DNA of 43,461 bases from Prevotella sp. (GTDB lineage: Bacteria > Bacteroidota > Bacteroidia > Bacteroidales > Muribaculaceae). This document shows, one piece after another, positions 34,054 to 42,179 of this stretch. The stretch spans positions 1 to 43,461 of the forward strand of contig JAMPIK010000018.1 of NCBI GenBank assembly GCA_023662865.1, written 5' to 3'. The position numbers were made by a program, and so were the translations under genes. Every line of letters begins with the position of its first letter. The first letter of the stretch is position 1. Under the pieces are notes generated by a model, which searched no databases, had not been told where the DNA came from, and worked only from the letters and a program-made list of their open reading frames with translations.

Positions 34054-34806
34054 ATGAAAGATGTAAAAGAAGCATTGCTCTCACGCACCTCCGTGCGCCG
34101 ATACGAGCGAGAAGCTATCCCCGAAGAGACTATGGAGCTGATACGCAGAGCTGTGGAGAATACTCCAACAAGCTACAACGGTCAGCAATTCAGCGTAATC
34201 GACATTTCTGACCAAGCCCTCAAAGAGGAATTATACGCACTCACCAATCAGAAACAGCTCAAGACATGCAACCGCCTGCTGATTTTCTGCTCCGACTATA
34301 ACAAAATCTCTGTGCTCGCCAAGCGCAAGGGTGTGGATATGCCCCCCTTCACCAACACCATGGACGCGGTGACAATCGGCATAATCGATGCCTCTTTGGC
34401 CATGATGAGCGCGGTAGTTGCCGCACAAGCCGCCGGCCTCGGCAGCAACTGCGTGGGATACCTGCGCACCGTTGACCCGGCGAAAGTGGCCGAACTGCTG
34501 CATCTTCCCAAGGGTGTATTCGTAGTTTGCGGACTTGCCCTCGGCATTCCGCGTGAACAGCCCGACTTGAAGCCCAAGCAACCCGCCTCATTGGTGTTCC
34601 ACCCCAACCGCTATCGCGGCGATGAAGAGGCCATGACCGATGAACTCGCCGCCTACGATGAAGTGGTAAGCCAATACAACCGCACACGCTCCGGAGGTAC
34701 CTCCGAAAACGACTGGTGCGCTCACATCATAGACTACTACCGCCACGCCATGGACTACCGCATCCTCGACTACCTGCGGGCCCAAGGCTACAACATTCAA
34801 AAGTAA
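34054..34806 (+). CDS. Nitroreductase family protein (NfrA-like NADPH oxidoreductase)
   Basis: 250 residues, FMN-dependent oxidoreductase. LLSRTSVRRYEREAIPEE at the N-terminus binds the flavin phosphate; NTPTSYNGQQFSV and AAQAAGLGSNCVGYLR are the two further flavin-site motifs. The C-terminal extension with NRYRGDEEA and the long tail points to the NfrA1/NfsA group that uses NADPH. The substrate is unknown. It is not a close copy of the nitroreductase at 3037-3786. No good promoter box was found. Monocistronic; a MITE-like element follows 110 bp downstream. Confidence 0.85.
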   Translation: MKDVKEALLSRTSVRRYEREAIPEETMELIRRAVENTPTSYNGQQFSVIDISDQALKEELYALTNQKQLKTCNRLLIFCSDYNKISVLAKRKGVDMPPFTNTMDAVTIGIIDASLAMMSAVVAAQAAGLGSNCVGYLRTVDPAKVAELLHLPKGVFVVCGLALGIPREQPDLKPKQPASLVFHPNRYRGDEEAMTDELAAYDEVVSQYNRTRSGGTSENDWCAHIIDYYRHAMDYRILDYLRAQGYNIQK

Positions 34807-34915
34807 CGCATCTCTCATATCCGGTTTGATAACGGTCGCAAAGACATCGGCAAAAAATCTTTCCCGACAATCTTGTCTGCCATCTCTGATTTTTTTGCTA
34901 TCTTTGCGACCAAAT

Positions 34916-35122
34916 CATATATGGCAGGTTCTATAAATTTATTCGAGGTGATTTTGAGATGAATTTTAGGCTGATTTAAGGGTTTGTTGAGGGAGCAATG
35001 CGAGCATTGTGACCGAAACAAAGCATTAAAGCAGTCAAAATTCAGCCAAAATCAGCCGAAAGCCTGCAATTCTAATAATTAATAATTTCGCAGCGTTAAA
35101 TTTATAGAACCTGCCATATATG
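34916..35122. mobile_element. MITE-like element, 207 bp, with 26-bp perfect terminal inverted repeats
   Basis: Positions 34916-34941 and 35097-35122 are perfect inverted copies (26 bp, core ggcaggttctataaattta). The interior has a nested inverted repeat (ggctgattt with aaatcagcc) and a small hairpin caatg-cgag-cattg. There is no transposase, so it would be moved in trans. The tips are catata/tatatg; a TA-type target duplication could be hidden in them. A 13-bp piece of the repeat occurs also at 13945-13957. The right tip supplies the ATG (35120-35122) of the next reading frame. The rest of 34807-35119 holds nothing else that I recognise. Confidence 0.75.
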
Positions 35123-37394
35123 CTTTATACTGTCGTAGAGAAAAAATTAAATTGGTGGATTGCATCCGATGAGTGCACGGTCAAGAACCTTGTTTTCTAT
35201 ATGGAAGGCAAGGGAAATTGCGTGACGCACAGTTAAATTGTGTCAAAACATTCTTGTTTCTCAAACTCTACGGTCGGAATAAGCCATTATGGAAACTGAT
35301 GTGTGAGGGTGCTTTCAACACTCTTAATCTTGATGATGTCTCGCATACCACACATGCACTGAACTTCCTTAAATCCAATCCGGCGGCACAAGCTCTCTAT
35401 GAATATGTTCTATCCCAAAACGACTTAGGTAAGCCTTTCTCTCCCAACCTTGCCGAATTGATAGCCGAAAATCTCGAAGCAATAGATTATGAAGCCACAC
35501 TGAAAGCTCTTTTCGGCAACACTTCGTATGCCGATTATATTTTCAGTATTCAGATGGGAGCCGGTAAGACATGGCTCATGGCGATGTTTGTTTACCTCAA
35601 CCTGTACTTTGCCGTCAATGAACCTGCGAATAAAGTGTTCGCACACAATTTTATTGTCGTGGCCCCGGCAGGCTTGAAATCTTCCATTATTCCAAGCCTG
35701 AAGGACATGAAAGAATTTGACCCCGAATTCATATTGCCCAAAGATGAGGCAATGCGCCTCAAACGCATGGTTATATATGAAGTGTTGGAAGACTCAAATT
35801 CATCAAAGGGCAGCAATATCGTAAAAAATCCCAATGCGGTAAAAATACAGTCTCACATCCCCTTCCATGACCTTATGGGCCTTGTAGTCATAACAAACGT
35901 GGAAAAGTTGTACGACAAGCTTGACAAATCAGACAAGTTTGATGACAAAAGATTTGATTACTTGCCGGAAGATGAAAAGAAACAGTGGCTGGAAGTAAAA
36001 CTTGCCAACGAACTGCGCGAGATTATCGGAAAACTCCCCGGACTGTGTATCATGGTCGATGAGGTGCAACATGCAAAAACGGAAGGCCTGCAGATAGTAA
36101 AAGTTATAAACAAATGGGCAAAACACTCCGATCTCAACTCCATACTCTGCTTCTCCGGCACACCATATTTCTCCTCTCCCGACACCATTAAAGTATCCGA
36201 CACCCTGAAGCTGAAACTTGAAATGTTCGGCAATGTGGAGACATATTATCCCCTTGCCAAAGCCGTCGGCAACTTTCTTAAACGTCCGCGTGTGAGATAC
36301 TCAAGTGTTTCAAGCGAAGATATTATACGCAATGGCATAACCGAATTTCTAGTGAGATACCAAGATACGGTATATCCCGAAGTCGGTTCAGCCAAACTCG
36401 CCATTTACTGCGACCTTATAAACAGACTTGAAGAGGAGGTGTATCCGCTTGTCTGCTCGATATGCCGTGAGCATGGCCTTGACCCGGAAGAGGCCGTGTT
36501 GCGTTACTATGGATCCACAAGCAAAAGCAAGTATAAATGCCCAACCGGGGCGCAGGCTGATTTCAGAGCTCTTGACACGGTCTTCTCAAAGCACCGCATT
36601 GTGCTGCTCGCTCAAATCGGTAAAGAGGGTGGAACTGCAAGAGCCTCACAAGCGTGATTCTGCCAATGCCCATCCCTTCGGTAAAGAACAAGATTATGCA
36701 GACAAGTTGCCGTTGCTTGCGAGAAGTGATTCCGAATTCTGACGTGACGGCACTTATTTGGCTAAGCCGCAGCAATTATGACCTGCTCGACAAAGAGCTG
36801 AAGAAAAACCATCACTCCTCAGTAGAGCAGTTTACTAAAGGCGGTAAACGTCAGAAAGAAGTAAAAAGATATTCCCGGCAAGAGGTAATAAATCTACCCT
36901 CACTTCATTATTATCAGTTTGATGTGAGATACAATACAATCACAAATACACACAATGATGAAGAAAGCCGCCTGAGAGTGGTAACGCCCCAAAAGCAAAC
37001 CAAGCAATTAATTTATGAGAGCGACATCAAAGGCCTGAACACAGTCTCCGGCCAGTCCGAAATATATGTGTCTACCGAGCCGGTTTCTTTCAATTATTGG
37101 CTGTCCAGGATTTCGAAAGAGTCTTTCGGCACCATCGGGATAAATCAGCTTCGTAAACATACGAAAATCTTAAAAGAGTTTTTCGGCAAAGTCTCGTTTG
37201 AAAATGAGGGGGTAACTTATCTTGATCCGACTTACAAACAGCAGACTCTGCGCAGCGACATCCGCAAATGCTTCACACCCGTTTCCACAATTGAATGTAA
37301 AGAGGAAACCATTCCTCGCGATGCTTCGCTGCTTAACCCAACTTTCACCCCTTTAAAAATTTTTGAGAAAATTTTAGGGGTTGATATTTTGTAA
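35120..37394 (+). pseudogene. Frameshifted SF2 helicase, type III restriction Res-subunit-like
   Basis: Restoring two single missing bases gives about 758 residues. The N-terminus (MLYTVVEKKLNWWIASDE) reads from the ATG at the MITE tip; the frame breaks at 35212-35214 (GGG, one G too few) and continues in LRDAQLNCVKTF. Helicase motifs: Walker A QMGAGKTWLM (about 35551), DEVQ-box IMVDEVQHAK (about 36050), motif III CFSGTPYF. The second break is at 36627-36630 in another GGG: the frame should go from IGKEG to WNCKSLTSVILP, the conserved motif V of Res-type enzymes. The C-terminal part then runs to 37394. No methyltransferase partner is present. It is inactive unless the breaks are sequencing errors. 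Confidence 0.8.
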
Positions 37395-37590
37395 TGTGGT
37401 GGTTTCCAATATGGGCAGTACTGTAGGAAGCTCCATAAATATCTCCACCGATGCCGGGGCGCAGATTGTCTCCGATGTGGGCCGTGGCATACTCAACGGT
37501 GTCAGTCAATACCTTACCAAGAAAGTCCGTCAGGTGAAAGTCCATCTCAAAGCCGGATACAAAGTGATGCTTAAACAAAACGAGCAGTAA
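37395..37590 (+). pseudogene. traM: 3' fragment of conjugative transposon traM
   Basis: About 62 residues (SNMGSTVGSSINISTDAG up to VRQVKVHLKAGYKVML) resemble the C-terminus of TraM from Bacteroides conjugative transposons, an inner-membrane part of the mating apparatus. The frame (37381-37590) has only a TTG start and no signal or membrane segment, so this is the tail of a lost gene. It abuts the helicase stop, which marks a recombination junction near 37395. The traN fragment in the same orientation lies 850 bp downstream, keeping the original traM-traN order. Confidence 0.65.
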
Positions 37591-37752
37591 ATCACATTTT
37601 TCCCGATACTTACCAATGCCATGCTTTTTCATGAAAGAACCCTTTTCTTCCTCTGAAGTCATTTGGCTCCCCTCCGGGAAGTTAGCTATCAAAAAAGCGT
37701 ATAAATTGGCATCAGAATTATCACTGTAATAATCTGACTTGGTATTATTCTC
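37591..37752 (-). other. Possible short gene fragment, unknown
   Basis: A minus-strand frame opens at 37752 after a stop codon and encodes a protein-like sequence (SDNSDANLYAFLIANFPEG, then MTSEEEKGSFMKKHGIGKYR). There is no good start before the Met at 37692. It then runs antisense into traM. I do not recognise it; it may be the remnant of a gene that came with the toxin-antitoxin pair. Confidence 0.3.
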
Positions 37753-37788
37753 TTACATAGTTCTATAAACAGACATATAAAGAATGTG

Positions 37789-38064
37789 TTAACCAAACAG
37801 TTCGGAATGGCTTCCCAATCTGATTAGTTTTACAAGATTTGATGTTTCATCCAACCAAATGAGAAGATAATCTCCCTCAATATGACATTCCATGTGACCA
37901 GCGTAGTCTCCAATCAACATGTGTGCCCGATATTTAGCTGGGATAGCAGCTCCAGTTCGTAGATACTTATCCACAAAGTCATATAGTTCGCGCAACTTCT
38001 TGGGTTGATTTGCAAATCGCTTCAAATCCTTCTTGAAACTCTTTGAGGCTTTGATTTCTTTCAT
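37789..38064 (-). CDS. YafQ-type endoribonuclease toxin
   Basis: 91-residue toxin of the RelE/YafQ superfamily, a ribosome-dependent mRNA nuclease. Typical features: basic N-terminal helix KASKSFKKDLKRFANQ, then RAHMLIGDYAGHMECHIEGD with the His residues of the YafQ active site, the strand DYLLIWLD and the terminal GSHSELFG with the last catalytic His. It overlaps the antitoxin stop by 4 bp (ATGA), the classic coupling. The pair appears intact although it lies among pseudogenes. Confidence 0.85.
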   Translation of the reverse strand: MKEIKASKSFKKDLKRFANQPKKLRELYDFVDKYLRTGAAIPAKYRAHMLIGDYAGHMECHIEGDYLLIWLDETSNLVKLIRLGSHSELFG

Positions 38065-38315
38065 TTGACTTCAAGCGATTTAAGAAAGGAGTCGTAGCTG
38101 CTCATGTCAACCGAAGAGAGGTTAGCCTCGTCTTGAGCCTCTTTCATCGCCGCAATAGTTGCCTCATTTGGAGTGTTATATGCAACATCCATCAATATTG
38201 TTTCAACATAATTATTGAGACTGCGATTATCTCTCGCCGCCAATTGTTTCAGCCTATCCAACAACTCTGTACGAAGGCGAAATATTGCTGATTTCCTGTT
38301 TATAGATACTTCCAT
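38061..38315 (-). CDS. Ribbon-helix-helix antitoxin partner of YafQ
   Basis: 84 residues. The N-terminal half (INRKSAIFRLRTELLDRLKQ, then LNNYVETILMD) is a ribbon-helix-helix DNA-binding domain; the C-terminal half is acidic and Ser-rich (DEANLSSVDMSSYDSF), the part that would wrap the toxin. It should neutralise YafQ and repress its own operon. A consensus promoter lies 20 nt upstream. It sits between traM and traN remnants. Confidence 0.85.
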   Translation of the reverse strand: MEVSINRKSAIFRLRTELLDRLKQLAARDNRSLNNYVETILMDVAYNTPNEATIAAMKEAQDEANLSSVDMSSYDSFLKSLEVK

Positions 38316-38334
38316 AGTGCTATCATTAATACTG

Positions 38335-38366
38335 CAAAGTTATATATTTTATATTTCAGGAACAAA
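38335..38366 (-). promoter_or_regulatory. Consensus promoter of the toxin-antitoxin pair
   Basis: On the minus strand: TTTG (38366-38363), 20-nt spacer, TAACTTTG (38342-38335), 20 nt before the antitoxin ATG. The stretch between box and ATG holds an imperfect palindrome (agtattaatgatagcact) that could be the operator. Confidence 0.7.
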
Positions 38367-38442
38367 TTATTCCATGTCAAAGTTTAAGGCCAATGTAAAT
38401 ACATCTGCGGCTTTAATTCAAAAATTCAACAACACGAAACAA

Positions 38443-38792
38443 ATGCTAACACTGAAAACACTCTTTGTTGCAGCAGTGGCTCTCTTCGGAGTAGCCACCG
38501 CTGTCAACGCAAAAATCCCGAAAACACCGATAACAATGTGTCGTCAACGTCAACCTCGGTTGAGCAGCACGATGTCAACGTCTATGGAGCAAATTACACC
38601 AACGGTGACAAGTTCGATGGCCTTACCCAAAAAGTCGGTTTCGACCGAATGATTCCCCCTCACGCTCTGGAGGTTTACTATGAGAAAACCACTCATATCA
38701 TCTTCCCGGCAGAGATAATTTATGTGGACTTGGGCAACGAGAATCTCGTTGCCGGACTCGCTGACGGTGCTAAAAATGTACTTCGTGTAAAG
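38443..38792 (+). pseudogene. traN: 5' fragment of conjugative transposon traN, frameshifted
   Basis: Starts MLTLKTLFVAAVALFGVATA (signal peptide) and after a break continues VGFDRMIPPHALEVYYEKT, then IIFPAEIIYVDLGNENLVAG and NVLRVK, matching TraN (DUF4138) of Bacteroides conjugative transposons, a periplasmic/outer part of the mating channel. The break is at 38511-38515: five A where six would keep the frame. The gene ends abruptly at 38792, where the 100-bp inverted-repeat arm begins. It is the natural neighbour of traM. Confidence 0.75.
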
Positions 38793-38892
38793 TGGAAAAG
38801 GCACGGCGGTTTGACCCTTTGGGGCACGCGGAACTGACCCTTTAGGGCAAATTAATTTTGACCATCTCGGACAAAATAAAAATGACCCCTGT
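38793..38892 (+). repeat. Left arm of a 100-bp inverted repeat around the IS3 element
   Basis: Matches 40326-40425 in inverted orientation over 100 bp with one mismatch. It contains TGACC repeated at 38812, 38834, 38859 and 38883 (steps of 22, 25 and 24 bp), a layout like the multiple terminal transposase-binding repeats of IS21-family elements. It starts exactly where traN homology stops. Confidence 0.8.
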
Positions 38893-38931
38893 ATTGTTGA
38901 AGTGACCCCAAAAAGTTGGACGGGTTAAACA

Positions 38932-39717
38932 TTATCCAGTTATAGAAAGGGTTCGGTATTGCACCGGACTCTTTCCATTTAACCGGGATTTGATTCTTTT
39001 ATTGTTGTAGTATTCAATATATTCTTCCAAAGCATTTATAAAGGCTTGCGGAGATTCAAATTTTTCCGCATACAGTAATTCAGATTTCATAATGCCGAAG
39101 AAGTTCTCCATCATAGAGTTGTCAAGACAGTTGCCCTTCCTTGACATACTTTGGATAATATGATGATCTTCAAGACGCTTCCGATAACCGAAATGCTGAT
39201 ATTGCCAGCCTTGGTCGGAGTGGAGTATGAGTCCATCAAGATTGTCGAACTTGTCGAAGGCCTTGTCAAGCATATCATAAACTTGTTCAAGATTAGGGCT
39301 TGAAGAGATATTGTGAGATATTATCTCTCCATTTAACATATCCAGGATAGGCGATAGATAGAGTTTGGTTGAGCCAATGTTTATCTGAGTGACATCAGTC
39401 GCCCATTTGCGATTGGGTGCAGCAGCCGTAAAATCACGGTCTATGATATTGGGCGCAATCTTGCCGACTTCGCCCTTATATGAACGATATCTCACCTTGC
39501 GTATCCTGCATTTGAGTCCCATATCAGTCATAAGCCGTTGTACTGTTTTGTGATTTATAACATATTTCCTATTGCGCATTTCAGCTGTTATACGCCGATA
39601 GCCATAGCGACCTTTATGCTCATGAAAAATATCTCTAATCTCCTTTTTCTCAGCGGTATATTTTTCTTTTGCTTGCAGGCGTTTAAGGTGATAGTAGAAT
39701 ACTGAACGAGCCATCAT
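38932..39717 (-). CDS. IS3-family transposase OrfB
   Basis: 261-residue DDE integrase-type catalytic part. HTH_21-like start SVFYYHLKRLQAKEKY and GRYGYRRITAEM; catalytic Asp in ATDVTQINIG, Asp in LHSDQGWQY and Glu in MMENFFGIMK, followed by the YNNKRIKSRL end. In the family it is made as a fusion by -1 frameshifting from orfA: a slippery A AAA AAG is present at 39830-39824. After a -1 shift the frame meets a stop near the start of orfB, and the conserved ELRSKYPLDLLL part lies in another frame, so a base seems to be missing here too. Confidence 0.85.
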   Translation of the reverse strand: MMARSVFYYHLKRLQAKEKYTAEKKEIRDIFHEHKGRYGYRRITAEMRNRKYVINHKTVQRLMTDMGLKCRIRKVRYRSYKGEVGKIAPNIIDRDFTAAAPNRKWATDVTQINIGSTKLYLSPILDMLNGEIISHNISSSPNLEQVYDMLDKAFDKFDNLDGLILHSDQGWQYQHFGYRKRLEDHHIIQSMSRKGNCLDNSMMENFFGIMKSELLYAEKFESPQAFINALEEYIEYYNNKRIKSRLNGKSPVQYRTLSITG

Positions 39718-39811
39718 TCTTAACTTTAAAAGTAAGTCAAGAGGATATTTCGACCTTAGTTCATTGATGGCTTTTGCCCATTGAGAGGTACTCGGGCTTC
39801 CTGTTCCTCGA

Positions 39812-40273
39812 TTAAGGCCTTCGCTTTTTTAGCAGCGCATTCTCCGCCCTCAGGCGAAGATTTTCCGCCTGAAGCTTCTCAAGTTCTGTCTGTGGTTCTT
39901 TCTTCTTGGGTCTTGTCATTGGATTTTTCGGTGAGCGTCCCCGTTTTTTGTTTTCAAGGGAAAGACCATTGCGGTAGCGTCTAATCCATAATTGTAGAGC
40001 ATACATGCTAAGGTCATATCGGAGACATACTTCATGCAAAGTTATGCCTTTTTCTGTAACTTCGCGCACAATAGCAAGCTTTTCTTATGCAGTGTAATGA
40101 TATGAACGTGTGCCTCGTAGTCCATCTTCGCCATATTTATTATAGCGAAGTTGCCACTGACGAACCATTTTCTTGTCCATTTTCAGCTCCTTGCACAGCG
40201 ATTCCAATGGCTCTCCTGATAAAAGTCGACTCACTATATTAAGTCGTTCTTCAAAATTATGGTGTCTATACAT
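39812..40273 (-). pseudogene. IS3-family OrfA with in-frame stop
   Basis: DNA-binding partner of OrfB, 153 codons with two helix-turn-helix units (FEERLNIVSRLLSGEPLESL and VTEKGITLHEVCLRYDLSM) and a leucine-zipper end (LEKLQAENLRLRAENALLKK). A TAA at 40085-40087 interrupts one continuous frame (YHYTA, stop, EKLAIVREV). The start is the ATG at 40273. Without readthrough only the N-terminal 62 residues are made. Confidence 0.8.
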
Positions 40274-40277
40274 AAAG

Positions 40278-40312
40278 CACCCCAAAAGTTTTATGTCTAA
40301 CTTTTGGGGTGC
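40278..40312 (-). promoter_or_regulatory. Hairpin at the IS3 end, just before orfA
   Basis: 14-bp perfect inverted repeat (40278-40291 with 40299-40312), 7-nt loop, ending 4 nt before the orfA ATG. In RNA reading in from outside it would hide the start region, a known way for insertion sequences to avoid being expressed from neighbouring promoters. Confidence 0.55.
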
Positions 40313-40325
40313 AGTTCACAATACG

Positions 40326-40425
40326 ACAGGGGTCATTTTTATTTTGTCCGAGATGGTCAAAATTAATTTGCCCTAAAGGGTCAGTTCCGCGTGCCCCAAA
40401 AGGTCAAACCGCCGTGCCTTTTCCA
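40326..40425 (-). repeat. Right arm of the 100-bp inverted repeat
   Basis: Inverted copy of 38793-38892 (one mismatch). Its outer end interrupts a leftward secreted-protein gene at 40426, so the two arms border different genes. Confidence 0.8.
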
Positions 40426-40495
40426 GATTATATTGTGCTTGTGCCATGGTTGATGTGATTATAATTGCCAATACTATTGTAATTATCGTCTTTAT
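40426..40495 (-). pseudogene. Truncated 5' end of an exported protein gene
   Basis: A minus-strand frame reads IKTIITIVLAIIITSTMAQA and then QYN before entering the repeat arm, a good signal peptide with a cleavage site near AQA. It begins 2 bp after the acetyltransferase stop, with ATA where an ATG start would be expected. The rest of the gene is lost. It was probably the next gene of the acetyltransferase operon. Confidence 0.5.
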
Positions 40496-40497
40496 GG

Positions 40498-41085
40498 TTA
40501 ATCGTATATGGATTTTATAATTTTTGTGGGAACACCTCCGGCTATCATGTTGGCCGGAACATCTTTCGTCACCACCGCTCCGGCTGCAATAATGGCATTG
40601 TCACCGATGGTGACTCCAGCTGTAATCACTACATTTGCCCCAATCCATACACCGTTGCCGATGCGGATAGGCTTGTGGTGCAGGTTCTGACGCTTGGCGG
40701 GGTCTTGGTCATGGTTGAGAGTAGCCATTACTACGCAGTGTCCAATCAGGCAACCATCGCCTATGAAGATGCCGCCTTGGTCTTGGAAGTGGCAACATGA
40801 GTTGATAAACACATTCTTGCCGACATGAATGTTGCGTCCAAAGTCGGTATAGAACGGTGGAAACATTCGGAACGATTCATCAATCTCGTTGCCCGTCATC
40901 TTACCGAACAGCTCGCGTATCTCTTCAGGCGTGTGGAAATTGCAGTTGAGATCAAACTGAATCTTACGCGACTCATCGCTCTGGCGACGCATGAACTGAA
41001 TTATCTCATTGCCTTCCAGGGGCTTCCCCTCTGCTATCATCTGTTGAAATCTCTCTATTGTCATATCTATTATAGCCTTTTTCAT
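40498..41085 (-). CDS. Sugar O-acetyltransferase, left-handed beta-helix (maltose acetyltransferase type)
   Basis: 195 residues. The N-terminal helical region ([19 protein letters not shown], then [10 protein letters not shown]) is followed by hexapeptide repeats ([50 protein letters not shown]). The catalytic His lies in ATLNHDQDP. It transfers acetyl from acetyl-CoA to a sugar or similar hydroxyl; the real acceptor is unknown. Two starts are possible: 41085, which lies 5 nt from a TAATTTTG box (leaderless), or Met8 at 41064. It is followed by the truncated secreted-protein gene and preceded by the araC-type gene on the same strand. Confidence 0.87.
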   Translation of the reverse strand: MKKAIIDMTIERFQQMIAEGKPLEGNEIIQFMRRQSDESRKIQFDLNCNFHTPEEIRELFGKMTGNEIDESFRMFPPFYTDFGRNIHVGKNVFINSCCHFQDQGGIFIGDGCLIGHCVVMATLNHDQDPAKRQNLHHKPIRIGNGVWIGANVVITAGVTIGDNAIIAAGAVVTKDVPANMIAGGVPTKIIKSIYD

Positions 41086-41148
41086 AATGCAAAATTACTG
41101 CCAACAAAATTGTCAGACTTACCAAAAACATAGGAATGCCAACCATAT

Positions 41149-42048
41149 TCAACGATTGAGGTCGGCGAGATACTGAGAGGGTGTTTGCCCGGTGTGCTTC
41201 TTGAACATCCGGCTGAAATGCTGCGGATATTCAAACCCCATGTCGTAGGCTACCTGTGAGACATTGCCCGATGAGACAAGACGGTTCTTCGCTATGCGGA
41301 TAATTTGATTCCTGATGAAATTTCCCGCATTCTCTCCGGTAGTTTTCTTCATCAAATCGGTGAGATAATTGGGTGACATACAGAGTTTGTCTGCAAAATA
41401 TTGCACTCCCGGGACTCCATATTTCAGCTGCTGTCCGGAGTCGTAATATTCATTAAGCAATGCACTGAGACGCACCAATATGTCACTACTCGTATTGCGT
41501 ATCTGATGAAACTGACGGGTGTATGCGCGGTTACACAGATGAAGCATGACGGATATGTAGTCTACTATTATAGCATCCTGCTCCGGATCCCGAGGATGGT
41601 TGATTTCATCCTGTATGCTCATAATCAACGATGAAAGGATTTCTTTTTCACCGTCATTCAGAAAGACAGCCTCATTCGCGCTGTAGTCAAAGAATGAGAA
41701 TTGCTTGATTTCCTTCTCAAGATGAGTGCCAATCAGCAAGTCGGGATGAAACAGAATTGCCCATCCGTCAATGTCTATAAGATCTCCGGCATCTTCTCTG
41801 CCACCAATCTGTCCCGGAGCCACGCATATCAAACTTCCCGACGCTCCGCCAAATGCACCGCGTCCGTAGGTAAGGTCATCACGCACCTTGCCGTGCATGA
41901 ACAGCCCGTACACACCATAGTCATTCAGACTTGACGGTATGGGTGAAAGCGAAGCGAAGTCAACGACACCGACAAGCGGATGGCGTGTCTCGCCACCAAC
42001 GTATGAGATGAAGTCTCGCGGTGTATTTACTTTAAGAATGTTCGGCAT
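41149..42048 (-). CDS. AraC-family transcriptional regulator
   Basis: 299 residues from the Met at 42048. The first about 180 residues are a cupin-like sensor region (VGVVDFASLSPIPSS, LICVAPGQIGG, WAILFHPDLLIG), as in regulators of redox/flavodoxin loci. The C-terminal 100 residues have the two AraC helix-turn-helix units: VQYFADKLCMSPNYLTDLMK and VSQVAYDMGFEYPQHFSRMF, ending HTGQTPSQYLADLNR. It diverges from the cyclophilin-like/flavodoxin genes and likely controls them (inference). The frame goes 6 codons up into the promoter box. Confidence 0.9.
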   Translation of the reverse strand: MPNILKVNTPRDFISYVGGETRHPLVGVVDFASLSPIPSSLNDYGVYGLFMHGKVRDDLTYGRGAFGGASGSLICVAPGQIGGREDAGDLIDIDGWAILFHPDLLIGTHLEKEIKQFSFFDYSANEAVFLNDGEKEILSSLIMSIQDEINHPRDPEQDAIIVDYISVMLHLCNRAYTRQFHQIRNTSSDILVRLSALLNEYYDSGQQLKYGVPGVQYFADKLCMSPNYLTDLMKKTTGENAGNFIRNQIIRIAKNRLVSSGNVSQVAYDMGFEYPQHFSRMFKKHTGQTPSQYLADLNR

Positions 42049-42067
42049 TGCTCTGAATTTCAACATG

Positions 42068-42156
42068 CAAAATTACAAAATTTTATCCGATTGTGGAAAT
42101 TGGTAGGTATTCCGATGTTTATGGTATGACCACAAGATATAACATTTGTAATTTTG
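42068..42156. promoter_or_regulatory. Divergent promoters between araC-type gene and the cyclophilin-like gene
   Basis: TAATTTTG is present on the minus strand at 42075-42068 (20 nt before the regulator start) and on the plus strand at 42149-42156 (24 nt before 42180). Each is embedded in a near-identical tttgtaattttgcat, and an atcggataaa segment accompanies both, before one box and after the other. The symmetry suggests a shared regulator site. Confidence 0.5.
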
Positions 42157-42179
42157 CATCGGATAAATTCTGAAAAGAT

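Larger units (their letters stand above)
38903..40313 (-). mobile_element. IS3-family insertion sequence, 1411 bp, defective
   Basis: Terminal inverted repeats are tgaccccaaaaagttggac (38903-38921) and, on the minus strand, tgcaccccaaaagttagac (40313-40295). It carries overlapping-type orfA and orfB on the minus strand. Size fits the IS3 family. No target duplication is visible (aag on the left, gtt on the right), which fits insertion followed by rearrangement, or insertion in the centre of the palindrome with later change. orfA has an internal stop, so it is probably inactive. Confidence 0.85.

Noticed and set aside
34916..35122. Terminator or regulatory hairpin instead of a mobile element
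   Set aside because: 26-bp perfect ends with 155 bp between them and tips matching another site at 13945 fit a transposable element better.
35120..37394. Programmed frameshifting in the helicase
   Set aside because: The sites are short GGG runs without slippery heptamer or following pseudoknot, and two shifts would be needed; the family is normally one frame.
38903..40313. Target-site duplication of the IS3
   Set aside because: Flanks aag and gtt do not match; I do not claim one.
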